This document shows, one piece after another, positions 45,080 through 58,227 of a stretch of DNA of 64,000 nt (its first letter is position 1; every line of letters begins with the position of its first letter). A program made the position numbers and the translations under genes. The notes under the pieces were generated by a model. It had not been told where the DNA came from. It saw nothing but the letters and a program-made list of their open reading frames with translations, and made no database searches. Origin of the DNA: Geosiphon pyriformis (lineage: Eukaryota; Glomeromycota; Glomeromycetes; Archaeosporales; Geosiphonaceae); NCBI GenBank assembly GCA_016748015.1, contig JAAOMT010000586.1, forward strand, positions 248,001 to 312,000, written 5' to 3'.

Positions 45080-46944
45080 TTAAAAAGAAGAAAAAAGAAT
45101 GCCAGAGCCCAAACTTGCATTCTCCATCTTGGCTAAAAGACCCATCACTATTCTAGAAAGATTTTTCAAAGTCTCTTCCATCTTTGACATAACTGAAAGA
45201 TCAAAAACCACCACTCCCACAATAGTCTTACCACTAGTGGCCACACTCAAACTTTCACTTATTACTATATTCACCCCTTGATTCTGAGATAAAAGGGTCA
45301 CCAACAGCTAACATCCAGAGCTAAGCTGGAAAACTGTTGGCCTGGGTGTGTCCAATCTCTTAGCCAGCTTGTCAACACACTCTGCAAGGCTGGTAAGACT
45401 GCACTCAAGAGTGACAAACCTATCATTTAATTCCAAAAACACTAATGGAGTAGGCTTTTCCTCTAAAGAGGAGTTAGCATCTAACAAACCATTTAGAATG
45501 GAGAGAGAGGAGAATAAAGACCCACCAACAATCTTGGCCCATGAAACACCATCAAAGAAGACAGGACAAGCAACTGGTGCCGAACATTTGACATAAATAG
45601 CTGCCAGTTGGCTTTTATCTGCATCTGAAAGAAAATGACATGGCAGACTGCCAGAAGAAAATTTCCTATCAGAAACACAGCTTAGAGAGGTATGACCCAA
45701 CTTTCTATACTTTGCATACACTGCAGACCCAAGACAAAACCAATGGAAATGGGCACTTTTCAACACTGGTGTTGTTCTCATGATGGCATCCAGTAAATTG
45801 GCTGACTCAAAACAAATAATGGCACATCTAACCTGGACATATATAACAGGATGACAATTGATAACACATGTTTTTTCACCCACAGAACCAATAAAATCCC
45901 AGATGTCATGAGCAGTTGTTCCTATTGGCAGAGTATAGAGCAACACTCTATAGTAATCCCTCACATTTCACAATTTCTTGTCTTGATCAGTCCTGACTAC
46001 ACACACAGCATTCTTTTTAATCAGGATAGACCAACAAACTGTGACTAAACCAGTCTGTTTACTCTTACCAAATTTGACTATAGCTTTCTGCCACAAACCC
46101 ACCAACTGCATTTTGATTGACACCACTTTACCAAATTCAGATAATGTGCATACACAGCCTCTGTTGATGTTCCAACTGAAATTTTCTTCAATACCACAGC
46201 CCGATCTGAATGTTCAGATAATTTTTTGAGATCGGCATTTACCAATATCTTCGCCTCTTTAGCTTTTTTAGAAGTCTGTGCCAAACTCAATTTGGAAGTG
46301 AATATTGCTCTGATAATCCCAGCAAATTTTGAGGGAGTAAAGGTCTCCCCAAAACCATTAATTTTTGAAAATAACTTTCTGACCACCATAAGCTTCTCTT
46401 GAGCAGATTTTCTAACAACATTGTTCAAACTGATATCCAGAGTGAAAAATTTTCTAATAGAAACATCGACTAAGTTCTTTAAAGGAAGAGGGAAAACCAC
46501 AGGTCTGTCTAAGAGAATGTTGTCACCACTATTGTCCAAGAAGTCAATTTTCCCCAGTGGTTTACCCAGTGCTCTTTTGGTTTGAACTTTTGAACTCTTA
46601 GGAATTCATTCCAAGTCTCTACCAGCGATAATGCTACCTTCCTCATAATCAAAGCTGGTCTTCTCAACCAGAAATTTTTCTTCCATGTCCACACTATCTG
46701 ACTCAGTAGTATTTCCTGTCTCAAAATCTCAGAAACAATTATCTGATGCCTTAACAGCAGTGAATTTCCTATTACCAACATTATCTTCCAAAGCATTACC
46801 TCTCCTCTTCTTTCTAGACTCAGTAGACTTGATACCAATATTAAAACCAGGCTCCATAACAGACTTGTTCAGAATGACAATACTAGGACCAACAGTGGCC
46901 TTGTAATCAAGCAAAAACAGTTTGGAATTATTGTGCTGAATGAT
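45080..46944 (-). pseudogene. LINE C ORF1, one frameshift
   Basis: It is readable almost end to end: VGPSIVILNKSVMEPGFNIG, KLFSKINGFGETFTPSKFAG, VVLKKISVGTSTEAVY, a frameshift near 46145, LSEFGKVVSIKMQLVGLWQK, LLYTLPIGTTAHDIWDFIGS, KTCVINCHPVIYVQVRCAII and VYAKYRKLGHTSLSC. The last is a CCHC knuckle with its first two Cys changed to Tyr. WAKIVGGSL and a C-terminal leucine-rich helix follow. The repeated RRM-like segments suggest an RNA-binding chaperone role, as for other LINE ORF1 products. Homologous to ORF1 of copy B but not to that of copy D beyond the central RRM-like part. Confidence 0.82.
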
Positions 46945-47013
46945 AAAAAACTTTTTTCAAAAAATTTTTTTTTCTTTTTTGGAAATTTTTGGAATGAATG
47001 AGAGAAAAAAGAC

Positions 47014-47038
47014 TTAATACTATTTATTATTAAAGTTC

Positions 47039-47070
<32 letters not shown>

Positions 47071-48567
47071 GCATATATACTTTTTTTATTAGTAATATTA
47101 ATAATATATACACTTATTATCAAATTAAAAAAATTTATTAACAAAAAAATAATGCTTAAGTTTGATTTAATAATATAAAAAAAACCATAATTATCAATAA
47201 TTAGAATAATATAAAAGTTTTACAAATAATTTCATACTTTTTATAAAACATAACAAATTTATTATATCAAAGTTTTATTATAAAACTTAATATATTTAAT
47301 ATCTTTAAAATAATGTTCTTATAATATTTTAATAATTATAATAGTATTATTTAATTACAAAACCATTTTAATATAATTAAACAGAAAAATAGTAAAGTAA
47401 TTACTATTTATTTAAAATATTTTTATTATTATTTGTGTTAAATTTAAGTAATTAATGCTAATTATTACACTATTTTTTAAATTTTAAATCAATTTATTAA
47501 AAGATTATATAATAGTATTTTTTTAAAAATCTGTTTATTATGTTTAAATAATTTTTAAACAATTATTATATTAACCAAAAATTTTGAATTAACTAAATTA
47601 AAAACCAATTATATTCAAATTATTAATTTAATAATAAATAGATTATTTAAATTAAATACTAAATTAAAACAGTTTAATAATATTATTAACTAAAAATTAG
47701 AAAAATACTTAGCTAATAATTAGATTATATATTAACTTTTATCATATTACAAACAATTAAAGTTACAATTATTTTTAAAATCAGTTATAATTATTATTAT
47801 TAATTAAGTAATAAATTAATAATATTAAAAGTAACTTGTTATTATTATTTAATTTTATAATAAAAAAAAACCAAAAAAAAATCATAAATAAATATCTCTA
47901 TATATATTTTGCTTAACCAAAAAAATTTAATTCTTAGTATATATTAATATATTTCAAGAAATTTATAATATTAATCTTTAAAATTTATTTGTATTAACTA
48001 TAAAAAAAATTTTTATTTATAAAAACATATTATAATAACAATAAAAATATTAAATTACTACTAAAATTTATTGTTTGATTATGCATTTTAAAATAATTTG
48101 GCTGTTCAAAAATAAGTAAGACAATAAATTATATTTGTTTGTAAAAAAACATTATTAAACAAAAAAATATAAAATAATATTTTTAATAGAAAAAAATATG
48201 TAATAAATTATGTTAGTACATAATTTTTATTAATAATTAAGTTTATAAAAAAATACTAATTACTATTGTTTATAATTATATACTTTTTTATTTAAAAAGT
48301 TATTTACATAAAAAAATAAAATTTGGTAAATAATTATTATTATTAAATAAAACAATATTATATTAAAACAAATTTATACAATAAAAAACATATTTTAAAA
48401 TAATTTTAAATTAAATTTATATTTACTCTATTAAATAATTTAATAAAATTTAATAAATATTACTAATTATTAACACCAATAAAAAAACAAAAACAATTAT
48501 TAACTATTTTAAATACTTAACTTTATAATTATTATCTTATTTTATATTTAAATATTATATATAAAAA
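47014..48567. other. AT desert between LINE copies C and D
   Basis: About 1.55 kb of A/T-rich sequence. It contains a TTA microsatellite at 47039-47070 and nothing else that I can support. Confidence 0.55.
47039..47070. repeat. (TTA)n microsatellite
   Basis: About ten TTA units, just upstream of the 5' end of LINE C in its own orientation. Confidence 0.9.
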
Positions 48568-48652
48568 TTTTTTCTTTTTGTTGATTCTCCAATCACGATG
48601 AGAGCAAAAAAATATTTTCTTGAAGCCATAGCTTTTCTTTTCTCCTTTCTCT

Positions 48653-50680
48653 TTGTTCTTATCAGTTATTTCTTTAAACATATCTATATTTATTACAATA
48701 AAGCCAGCAAGTATATTTGTTAGTAAGTCTGATATTGGTTCGACTGGTTTGGGGACTTGTTTGAATACAAAAAAAAACCATATAGATAGTGTTTACTCCT
48801 GTGGTGCATCTTATAAGAAGCCGAAAAAGCCTGTTGCTAGTGATACTGTTGACTTGTCTGCTGGCCCTCTGAGCATAGAAGACTTTGTTAGTGCTAGTGT
48901 CAAGCCTGTGGTGTCTTGAAGTAGTAAGGTTGACAGTGTTGTGAGTAGTGCTAGTGGTTTTTCCAACATTAAAAACATGAAAAACATAGTTGTAAAAAAA
49001 TGAGCTATGCAGACTCAGACATTTTATTTGAGTATAAGAGTATGGATAACACTACTTCTAGGAAAACTCAAACCCATACTTACATGTTGGGACATCTGTC
49101 AAAACAGTCTTCATTTAATGATATGAATGACAATGATAGTATTCTAGAGTTTCCTCCATACATGAAAGCTGGATTCAATTAGATACTACTGTTCGAGTCA
49201 TGTGCTCCAAATACACACAGTTTTAATTCAACCAAATTTTTTGCACTTGATATTGAGCTTTCTGTGGTGTCTAGTAAGTCTATTGGTGACAAGTTGATTT
49301 TAATAAAAAAAATCTTTTATAGAATAGATGTTTTGGGGGGGGTGTCAACTCCTTCAAAATTTTCAGGGATTATTAAAGCTTTATTTATTTCTGAATCTAG
49401 TATAAATAAGACAAAGAAATTGGCAATCTGTAAAAAAATTACTGTTAATGATAATCTAAGAAAAGTAAACAGCCAATCAAATCAGAAAGTGATTGTCAAG
49501 AAGATTCCAGTTGATATTTTCAAATTAGCTATAGAGTCTGTTTTTTCTAAGTTTGGTAAGGTTGTATTAATCAAGATGTAGTTGATTGGTCTGTGGCAAA
49601 AAGCTTTGGTAGAGTTTGAATTATCTGAAATAGCTAGTTTAGTTGCTTCCAAATGGTTTGTTCTTATGAAAAAAAATTCTGTGCATGTGGCTTTGGCTAT
49701 TAATGATAAGCAATCATGGACTTTAAGGAACCAATATTGAGCATTGTTATATACATTACCAGTTGGAACTACTGCTCATGATTTTTTTGATTTGTTAAAT
49801 TCTTATGGTAGAAAAACATGCTTCATTGGTCACAATCTGAGTTCATATGTCTATAACAAATGTGTAGTGGTTTGTTTTGAGAATGAGGCATCCAAATTGG
49901 CTGTTATTGATTCTATTTCAGTTTTCAAGGATGTGAATTTGCATTGGGCCAGTCTATCTTTGGCTTGTTGTGCTTAATGCAAACAATTTAGTCATGTTTT
50001 TATTAATTGTGCTGTGGATGAGAATCATGGTAGTCGCAGTAAGTGGGTGGTTAATTCTCAGAACTGGGTTCACTTGGTCAACATTTATAAGAAAAAACAG
50101 ACACCCATCACTTGTCTGGTTTCTTTTAGTGGCAAAACTTGGGCCCAAGTTGCTGATGGTTCTTCTTTGCTGGTGGTTCTTCTTTGCTGGTGGTTTTTTC
50201 AGTTCTTTCTGGCACTAGTTTTTTTTTTGGTGCTAAGTCTTCTCCTAGTTCTATGTTTTTCTTATACATCTCTGCACCTCTTGGTGTCTTTGGTTTGTAT
50301 GATTGTTTGGCATCTTTAGAATGCTCTTTGGTACTTTTAGTCAATCAAGTTTCCAGTGTTATGAAAAATTAAATCTTGTAGAACTGGTGCCTTTGCCATC
50401 TGTCTCTCAAGTGCTTCTTTTAGCTGTTCCTATACCTTTGGTTTTGTGTTTGACCTTAGATATAGTCTTGGATAATGTGTTAGTGTCTTCTGTTTTTTTT
50501 TTCTCTACTGTTAAAAATAATGTTTCTGGTTTTAGTTTTAGTAGCTTCAAGATTCTAACCACTAAAGTGGGTGGCTTAGAGTTAAAGATGGTGTCTTTAG
50601 AAGCCTTAATAAGTTCAGTACTAATTAGGTTGGATCATTTGTGCTCTAATTTGAGTGTTTTATTACTGCTTTCATCTTAA
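48653..50680 (+). pseudogene. LINE D ORF1, second ORF1 type with knuckle and C-terminal helix
   Basis: Blocks: SKSDIGSTGLGTCLNTKK, SYKKPKKPVASDTVDLSAGP, LSIEDFVSASVKPVVS, TSRKTQTHTYMLGHLSKQSS, NSTKFFALDIELSVVSSKSI, IKKIFYRIDVLGGVSTPSKF and VIVKKIPVDIFKLAIESVFS. Then LIGLWQKALVEFELSEIASL, LLYTLPVGTTAHDFFDLLNS, CCAxCKQFSHVFINC (a CCHC knuckle interrupted by a stop), GKTWAQVADG and a final TKVGGLELKMVSLEALISSV helix. I recognise this as the abundant Rhizophagus-type LINE ORF1. Frame changes occur near 48990, 50150 and 50300. The central RRM-like part is shared with ORF1 of B and C; the N-terminal 150 residues are not. Confidence 0.82.
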
Positions 50681-50699
50681 TGAATAGTATGGTGTAGAA

Positions 50700-53600
50700 A
50701 ATTGCTATGTGTAATGTTAAAAAAATGAACAATCCTGCTAAACAGGATAATATTATTTATTAACACAGAGACAAGGACAATTTAGTTTCTATTTTTACAA
50801 AATCAAAGTTAAAAGAGAAGGTTTGCTTCTGGATTGTCAACAAATTTGGTAATGTGTGAGTGTTTACCTCTGGTTTAGAATCTGGCTATCTAGGTGTTAA
50901 TGTTGTGGTTGTCATAAACTTTTCTTTGGCAAAACATGTGTGCAAGGTTTCAGAGGTGCTTGGTTAGCTTTTGTTTATCAAGTTGCTTTTCAAGAATAAA
51001 CTTTCTGTATCAATTTTAGGGCTTTATGTTGGCACATCTTTGGCAGTTTGGTTTTCTCAGGCTGGTAAAATCAACTCTCTTATTGCAAAGGCTGTCAATA
51101 AATCTTCTTTTGTCATTTTTAGTGGTGATTTTAATAAAAATAATTCTCACAAGTGTGCAAGTTTCAAAAAGTGTCTTGATCTGGGGCTAATTAATTCCTT
51201 GGTTGACAGCCCAGCTGTGAAAAAGTCTACTTGGGCAAATTCTAGAGGTGTTATAAAAATGATTGATTATGTGTTTGTTTCCTCCAATCTGATTAATGCA
51301 ATAGTGTATCATGATGTTTTGGAAGTCAGTGAGTATTTTGACATGGATCATCTTTTCATTTCTGTGTCTATGGGTTTGGGTGAACTCTTGGATACATGGT
51401 TGAACTCTCTTCACAAACAAGTGAATAGAAATTGATGGAAGTTTGATTTCAAAGATGCTGATAAGGCTAAATAGAATGATTTTAAAGATGCCATATTGGC
51501 CAATGCTATGGTGTTCTTAGATGAGTTTGCTGCCTCCACAAAGTTCTCTGATTTGGATGCAATATGGAATGTCATTCACAAGATAATGGTTTTCTCAGCT
51601 AATAAAGTGTTCAAGAAGAAATGGTTTAAAGGTTTTGATAATGTCTTTACCAAGGAATCTTTGAGATTTCACAAATTAGAGCTTTTAGTTTCTAGGATTT
51701 TTAAGATCTCACATAAGGAGCGTGATGTAAAGTTTGATTTTCTTATGAAATGCTGGATTTCTTTAAACAATGTTAAGGCTTTGGTTGTTTAAAACATGGT
51801 GGACTTTGGTGCTGGCTATGATTGTATCTATTCTGCTCTCTCTGGTGCTAGAAAATCCTATCGTGCTACCAAACTTACTGAATCTCTGAGGGCTAAAGAA
51901 GCAAACATCAAATCTGCTATTGATAAGAGAATGGAAAGTTTTGAGGTAAATAAAAGTCATACAATTAGGAGTGTGCTGGAACATCCATTTCGCAAAGTAG
52001 TACTTAATCATCTGGTGGTTGATGATGAGCTGATCCTAGAACTTGATCTGGTTAAGTTTAAGGTGGATGTGATCATAGAGGGGTGAACTAGAAAGTGTAA
52101 AGTAGTAGATGATATCTTTGGTAATTGGCATTGTCAATATCAATCTTTGGAGTATGTTTTTGATAAGGCTTTTTCTGATGTTATGTATTTGATTGAATTT
52201 GATGAACTGTTTAAGGTAGTTTTTAATCAGTCTAATAGTAAGACTGCTGGTTTCTTGGGTATATTGAATGAGCTTTAGAAACATTGTAATAAGGCAATCT
52301 TGAATATGTTTTTGGTGCTTTTAAATTCTTGTCTGTCTAGTGAATCAGTGCTTGGCTTTTGGAAGGAAGCTTAGATCTTAATAATTTCCAAACCATATGA
52401 ATAGGAGAGTGTTCTGATAAATATTTGTTCTATTGCTTTAATCGAAACAGCTCATAAAATTCTTTCCAAGATTCTCTCTAACAGGATTTCTTCAGCATGC
52501 AGCACTTTCAATGTTCTTTATGAGAACAATTTTTTGGTTTTGAAAAGTACAATGACTCAGTCTCCTATTTTTGCAATTGATTCGGTTATTAAGAATGCTT
52601 TGGAAAAAGATCAAGAACTATGGCTAGTTTTGCAAGATATGTGAAAAGCATATAATTTGGTTGGTTGGAAACATCTTGAGAAAAGTTTGGTCAAGATTAA
52701 AATGTGTGGCAAATTTATTTGATTTTTTGGTAGTATTTATAGGGATTGCATCAACCGAATTATAATAGATTTTGGTTTAACAGGTGGTTATTATGTGCAC
52801 AATGGTCTGGACCAAGAAGAGGTGTTTTCCTCCCTTCTGTGGCACATATTTTATGATTCTCTATTGTGTGAAGTCAAGCATTAAGAAAGTGTGTATGGGT
52901 ACAGGTTGAATTCTTATTTTATTTCCAGAAGTGATTACACTGAATCTTAGGCTGGGCTTTCTTCCTTTTTTGCTGCTGGCATTTTTGTCAATGATACAAT
53001 TTAGGTTGATAGCAGTCAGAGTACTACTTAACATATTCTCAATGTTGCCAGTGAATTTTTTCAGATCAATGACATTTTAATTAATAATGACAAGACAGTG
53101 GCCATTCCCATCAATAGCAGGGTCAACAATCCTTCTCTTTCTATTAGTAGCTCACCAATTTCTATTGCCAAAAAGAGTGAATTTCATTAGTATCTGGGTA
53201 TTTATTTTTTAACTGAGGGCCTTTCAAAGCCCAGTTTGGCTAAGGCATATTTAGATGTTCATTTTTTTACCAATCTAGTCTTGAGAAAAACTGTCTCAGA
53301 TAAACAGTTCTTGTATTTGGTGTCAGTGGTTTTCTATTCTATAGTTAGCTATAGGATGCAGTTTAGCTTTGTTCCTGTTAATATGTGTAACAAATTGGAT
53401 GCTCTAATTCATAAGGGCTTGAAGCTTAAATCTAGTTTACCATTCAATTTCCTCAGCAATACAATTCATCACCCTTTCTTTTATGGTTTGAAATCTTTCT
53501 TATAAGTTCAGTCTGAAAGTAAGATAGCTTCTCTTGTTAGTTTTGTGAACTTTGGTGGAGTTTTGGGCTACTTGTTTACTCACAGGTCTCATGACTTGCA

Positions 53601-55367
53601 AGTTTTGTATTGACATCCTGTTCATCTATTGAGTTTTTCTGTTTGCATTTGTGTTAGTGCTTCTAATAACTTTTTAACAGACATGGTTTGTATTTTTCTT
53701 GATTGCAATTTGTCTCTGGGTGGTTTTTTGGCCAGTTTCTTTTGGTTTCATGGTGGGATTCTCATGTTTACTGTTCTGGGCAAGTCAAGTTTTCTTAAGT
53801 GTCTCTCTTTTCTCTATCAGTATGGCATAGCTTTTGTAAATCAACTTTGTAATAGTCATGGTGCTGTCTTTGATTGGTGTATTTTTAGGTGATAGAAGAG
53901 ACTGGACCCCCATGGTCCTGTTTTTAAGTGGTTCAAGATTTTTACAATGTTTCTTGATGGTATGGTTTTTTCTCCTGCTCATCCCTTGGTTTCGAGTAAA
54001 ATTAGTTCTTTGAACATTCTTAACTCTAATAATTTTGCATCTGTTTGTGACTGTCTCTTTCAGGTTGGTTCTAATAGTTTATCTGTATATATGGATGGGT
54101 TTCTGAAGAATTTGGGCTCAGTTGGCTGTAAGGCTGGTGCTGCCACTTTTTTTGAGAACATTAATCTGGGTTTGGACATTGGTGTATCAGGTTTGATGTT
54201 TTCTACTATGATAGAATTGCAGGCTATTGCATTGGTCCTGGAGTGTGTTCCTTTGTCTAGCTCTGTTCACTTGTTTTCAGATAATCAATCTGCTTTGGAT
54301 GCTTGTAAGTCAGAATTGGGTCTGGTATCTTCTGACTTTCAGAATTAATGTTGGGTTGAATATTGACATATAGTTAATATCATTCATAATAAGAATTTGA
54401 GAGTTAGTTGGCACAAGGTAAAAGATCACTTGGGTATTGCAAGAAATAAGCATGCCAATGTGGTTGCTAATGTCACTTTTCTTTCTGATTGGTGTTTTTC
54501 TTCTTGCTTAAATGAATGCTTTATAGTGGCTGATGGTGGTGTTATTTCTGGCAATTCTAGATATTTTGTACATAATGTTTATTATTCCATTTGTTGTGCA
54601 CACTGGAAGGTTGGCTCTGGTTCCAAGTTTTGACAGGCAGTCTACTTTCTAAGGTTGATTAGCTCTACTTGTCATTGGTATGACATTCTGATTTACATAT
54701 GACTACTGGCTTTACCAGTAGACCCTTAGCTAGTGTGTGCACTTATTTTATGAAAGCCTTGCATTATTGGCTGCCTGTTGCTATTCGGAAACAACTTTAT
54801 GACAAATATTATTCTAGTGTGTTGTGTTTGTATTATGATAATGTAGAAATATCAGATCATGTGTTTTTTTGTGAGGTCAACGATTCTGCTAGACATTAAA
54901 TATTGGACTCCTATGTGGCTTTATAGAAGGCACTTTCCAGTCTCTCTCACTTCTCTTCAAGTATACTGTAGCTGTTGTTGTCTTGTGTTTCTGGTTCTTC
55001 TGTGTTTATGGCTCTTTATAAGAATTTTGTTTTTAATAGTTGGTTTTGTGAAGCTGTTTCCATCTTCTGTAATTCCAAAATTGCCAGTTCAGAGATTGTC
55101 AAATTTGTGCACTCTCTTGGTCTTGCCTTTAGAAATGAGGTTTGGGTAGTTCATGCTAAATATCATGCCTATATGGAGAAAACCAGATTGATTCCATTGA
55201 ATGATTCAGGTTTTGTGTTAATTTCTGGTTTGCCATCAAGGCTCTCTGCTGGTATGGTCAAATTGCTTGGCATTACCAAAGCTTTTGGCATTCATTTTGA
55301 ATTCCACAAATTTTGTTTATTTTTCTCAGATATAAATTATTTGGTCTCTGTTTATATAGCTGCATAG
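50700..55367 (+). pseudogene. LINE D ORF2: endonuclease, RT (FVND), RNase H
   Basis: Endonuclease: SIFTKSKLKEK (catalytic Glu lost), LGLYVGTSLAVWFSQAGKIN, FSGDFNKNN (intact), MIDYVFVSSNLIN and DMDHLF (intact). RT: ESLRAKEANIKSAIDKRMES, SVLEHPFRKVVLNHLVV, TMTQSPIFAIDSVIKNAL and AGIFVNDTI, whose first active-site Asp is Asn (52984-52995). RNase H: VYMDGFLKNLGS keeps its first Asp, IELQAIALVLE keeps Glu, DNQSALDA keeps Asp. A CLYYDNVEISDHVFFC cluster (54823-54870) has lost one Cys. Stops are frequent and frame changes occur near 53880, 54640 and 54960. Confidence 0.88.
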
Positions 55368-55487
55368 TGTTGTCTTGATCAGCCCAAATGGCTGGTCACA
55401 TGTAGAAAATGCATGATTCATGTCTAGTTTAGATTATTTCTTTAATGTATAGTACTAAGTAGTGTTTAAACTTTACTTATTAAATAA

Positions 55488-58227
55488 GTAAAAAAAAAAT
55501 TATTGTATTAAATATAATTTTATTTATAATTTATTATTATATATTATTTATTTAATTTTTAAAATTAACAAGTCAATTAACAAAACTGAAAAATTAAAAT
55601 TAAATTTTAATTTTAATTTAAATATTACTTTTGAATTTAATAAAAATTTAAATACTATCTTAAACACTAAACAATATATTATATTTTTAAATTTATTAAA
55701 AAAACAAAAATTAAAATAATTGTGTAAAAACAATAAAAGTATTATGTTCAAAAGTATATATAATATAAATATTAGATTTAATTTAAAATATTTTAAACAA
55801 ATTTTAATAATTTTAAAACTTTGTTTTTTTATTAATATAAATTTAAAAATAACATTAAAAATTCCAATAACTACTCTAATACAATATTACTTTTATAAAA
55901 AAAACATAAAAAATAAAATAATAATAATAATAGTATAAATAACCAATAGCAAATTAGAAAATTATCAGAATATGTAATATCAAAAATTCCAAAAATATCA
56001 GTAAAAATTCTAGAAATATTAGCAAAAATTTTAAAAATTTTAATAATAACTTAAAAAAATTGTAAAAATTTTATATTAAAAAATTTAAATATATATAATA
56101 AAAATATTAAAAGTTGAAAAATCAAAAAATCAAACAAGTTTACTTTAAGATTAGTTTAGTTTTTATTAATTTAATATTAATTTAATAAACATAAATTTAT
56201 CAATATATAATTAAAATTATTTATTAATAAATCTTAATTTATTTTATTAAAACCAACAGTTTTTAATATATTAATACTATTTACATTAAATTTGATAACT
56301 TAACAATATTAAAACAATAATTTTTGATTATAGATATTAATAGAATATTAACTTTTACTTTATTTATTTATTTTATCTTATTTTTTGTGTTACTAATTGA
56401 TTAAAAAAAAGTACTAAGTTTATAATATTAAGAATTGTTTAATAAAAAACATTAAAAAAGAGCATAAATATAATTATTAAAGCTATGATTGTTTACTAAA
56501 AAAGTATAAATACCAAAATAAATTAATTATTATATTAAAAAACTTTACTTTATTAAACCAAAATTATTTTAAATTTTTGTCTATTATACAAAAAATTTTA
56601 TTACCAAAACTTTTAAATTATAACAATTATTAATTTGACCAAGTTATAAAATTTATAATTTTATTATACAAAAATCTATTTATAATAATAATTAATATTA
56701 AGATTTAGTTTAATAAAAAAAGAAATTACAATAAAAAAAAAAATAATTAATACAGAATATATAAAAAAAATCTATAAAATAAAACCAAAAAAAAATAACA
56801 CAAATTATATTTCTGTCTTTAATTAAAATAACTTAATTAATATTAGTAAAATAAAAAAAAATTTAAAAATAATAACAAAAAAAATTAACTAATTTAAATT
56901 AACTAAAAAATTAACATATTTATTAATATAACAAAAAAACTGGTGATTAAAAAAAGATTATCTTTATCAATTATACTGTTTTTATCTTATTATATTATTT
57001 ATATATATTAAAAATAACCAAAAAAATTAAAGATTAATTTTAGATTTTTAAAACATAATTAAAATTTTGTTAAAATAAAATTATTGCTATTATTAATATG
57101 TATATATTAACCAAAAATCACAAACATATTAGAATTTCAATTTATAATAATATTAAAAAATCTTAACTAATATTATTATTAAATATTTGAATTTAAAAAT
57201 CAAAGATTAATTATCAATATATGTTTTAAATTTTATCTAATTATGTAAATATGTAAATTTTATATTATAAATATAGACCAAAAAAAAAGAATACTACTTA
57301 TTTTAATTAAAACAATTGATAAAAAATTAACTTGAAAAATCCAAATCTATTTTAAAAAATACAAATTAAAATATTACTTAACCAACATGTTAATATTTTT
57401 CCAAATAAAAATAAGTTTAAAAAACTAATATTATTTAATATAAGATAAAAACTGAAATATTATGCCAATAAAACAATAAATATATTGAATACAACCAGTT
57501 AGTTATGAAATTATTTAATAAAAAATCAATTAAATATTAAATAGTAAATTAATTTTATTATTACCAAATTTAATAACAGTTATATATTTAAATAAGATAT
57601 AAAAATATTAAGTTGAATATTAAAAGTTGTAACAAAAGCAAAAACTTTTTCTTTAAAAATTAATTCTTTTGAAAAATTGAAAACATAATAAAAGAAGAAA
57701 AAGTTTTTTACTTGGTCTTTTTATTTTTCTAATTTATTTATGTTAATTAAAATTATAAATTTTTTATTGCTAATAAAATTTTAAATAATATATAAACATC
57801 AAAATAACAAAAGAAAAATTAATAATTATAATTATCGAAAGCAAAAAATGGGTATAATTTTATGTAAAAAAATCAAGTTGACATACCAGGTTTTTATTAT
57901 AGATTACAATTAATCTGTTTTTTAAGTAAAATTCTACATTTTAAAAAAAGGCACAAAATAAACTAGCAAAAAAAATTAATATGGATTTGAACATTTTCGG
58001 TGACTTTCAATGGCGTCAATCTTAGTTTAAATTAGTAACGATAATATCTCCTGGGAAATCTGGGTTACAAAGGTAACCCCTATGAAAAAAGCCAGGGTTA
58101 AAAGTTTGAAATGATAAATCAAACCTTTATAACAATAATAAAACCGAGGCCCAATATCCTATTATGGACCTTTATTCAGGTCTAATAATAAATAAAGAGA
58201 TTCTGATGACTTATAGACTGATAAGTT
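55488..58227. other. AT desert upstream of the 3' end of RTF1
   Basis: It is almost entirely A/T and holds repeat copy 3 (55950-56700). The last 240 bp (from about 57990) regain G, C and CpG and probably contain the RTF1 3' UTR. No coding frame is supported; the open frames at 55548-55938 are AT artefacts. Confidence 0.55.
55950..56700 (+). repeat. Dispersed AT-rich repeat, copy 3 of 3
   Basis: It shares with copies 1 and 2 the ordered words AAATTTAAATATATATAATAAAAATATTA (in pieces), TTAAAACAATAATTTTTGAT, ATTAATAGAATATTAA, TTTATAATATTAAGAATTG and TTTGTCTATTATACAAAAAA. Confidence 0.55.

Larger units (their letters stand above)
40290..47013 (-). mobile_element. LINE copy C, full length, best preserved
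   Basis: A complete non-LTR retrotransposon on the minus strand, about 6.7 kb, with a T- and A-rich 5' leader (about 46945-47013), ORF1, ORF2, the family 3' UTR and an A-rich tail (40263-40300). It has fewer stops than A, B or D and is the only copy in the window whose RT keeps both catalytic Asp residues. Flanks are AT desert on both sides. Confidence 0.9.
48568..55487 (+). mobile_element. LINE copy D, full length
   Basis: About 6.9 kb with a 5' UTR (TTGATTCTCCAATCACGATG, about 48580), ORF1, ORF2 and the family 3' UTR (CACATGTAGAAAATGCATGA, about 55397). It ends in TTAAATAAGTAAAAAAAAA. ORF2 and the 3' end are close to copy A, but ORF1 is of a different type from that of B and C. It carries many stops and several frameshifts. 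Confidence 0.9.

Noticed and set aside
55548-55938. Overlapping open frames in the AT desert
   Set aside because: Lys/Asn/Ile/Phe-only translations are expected by chance from A/T-rich DNA that lacks stops locally.
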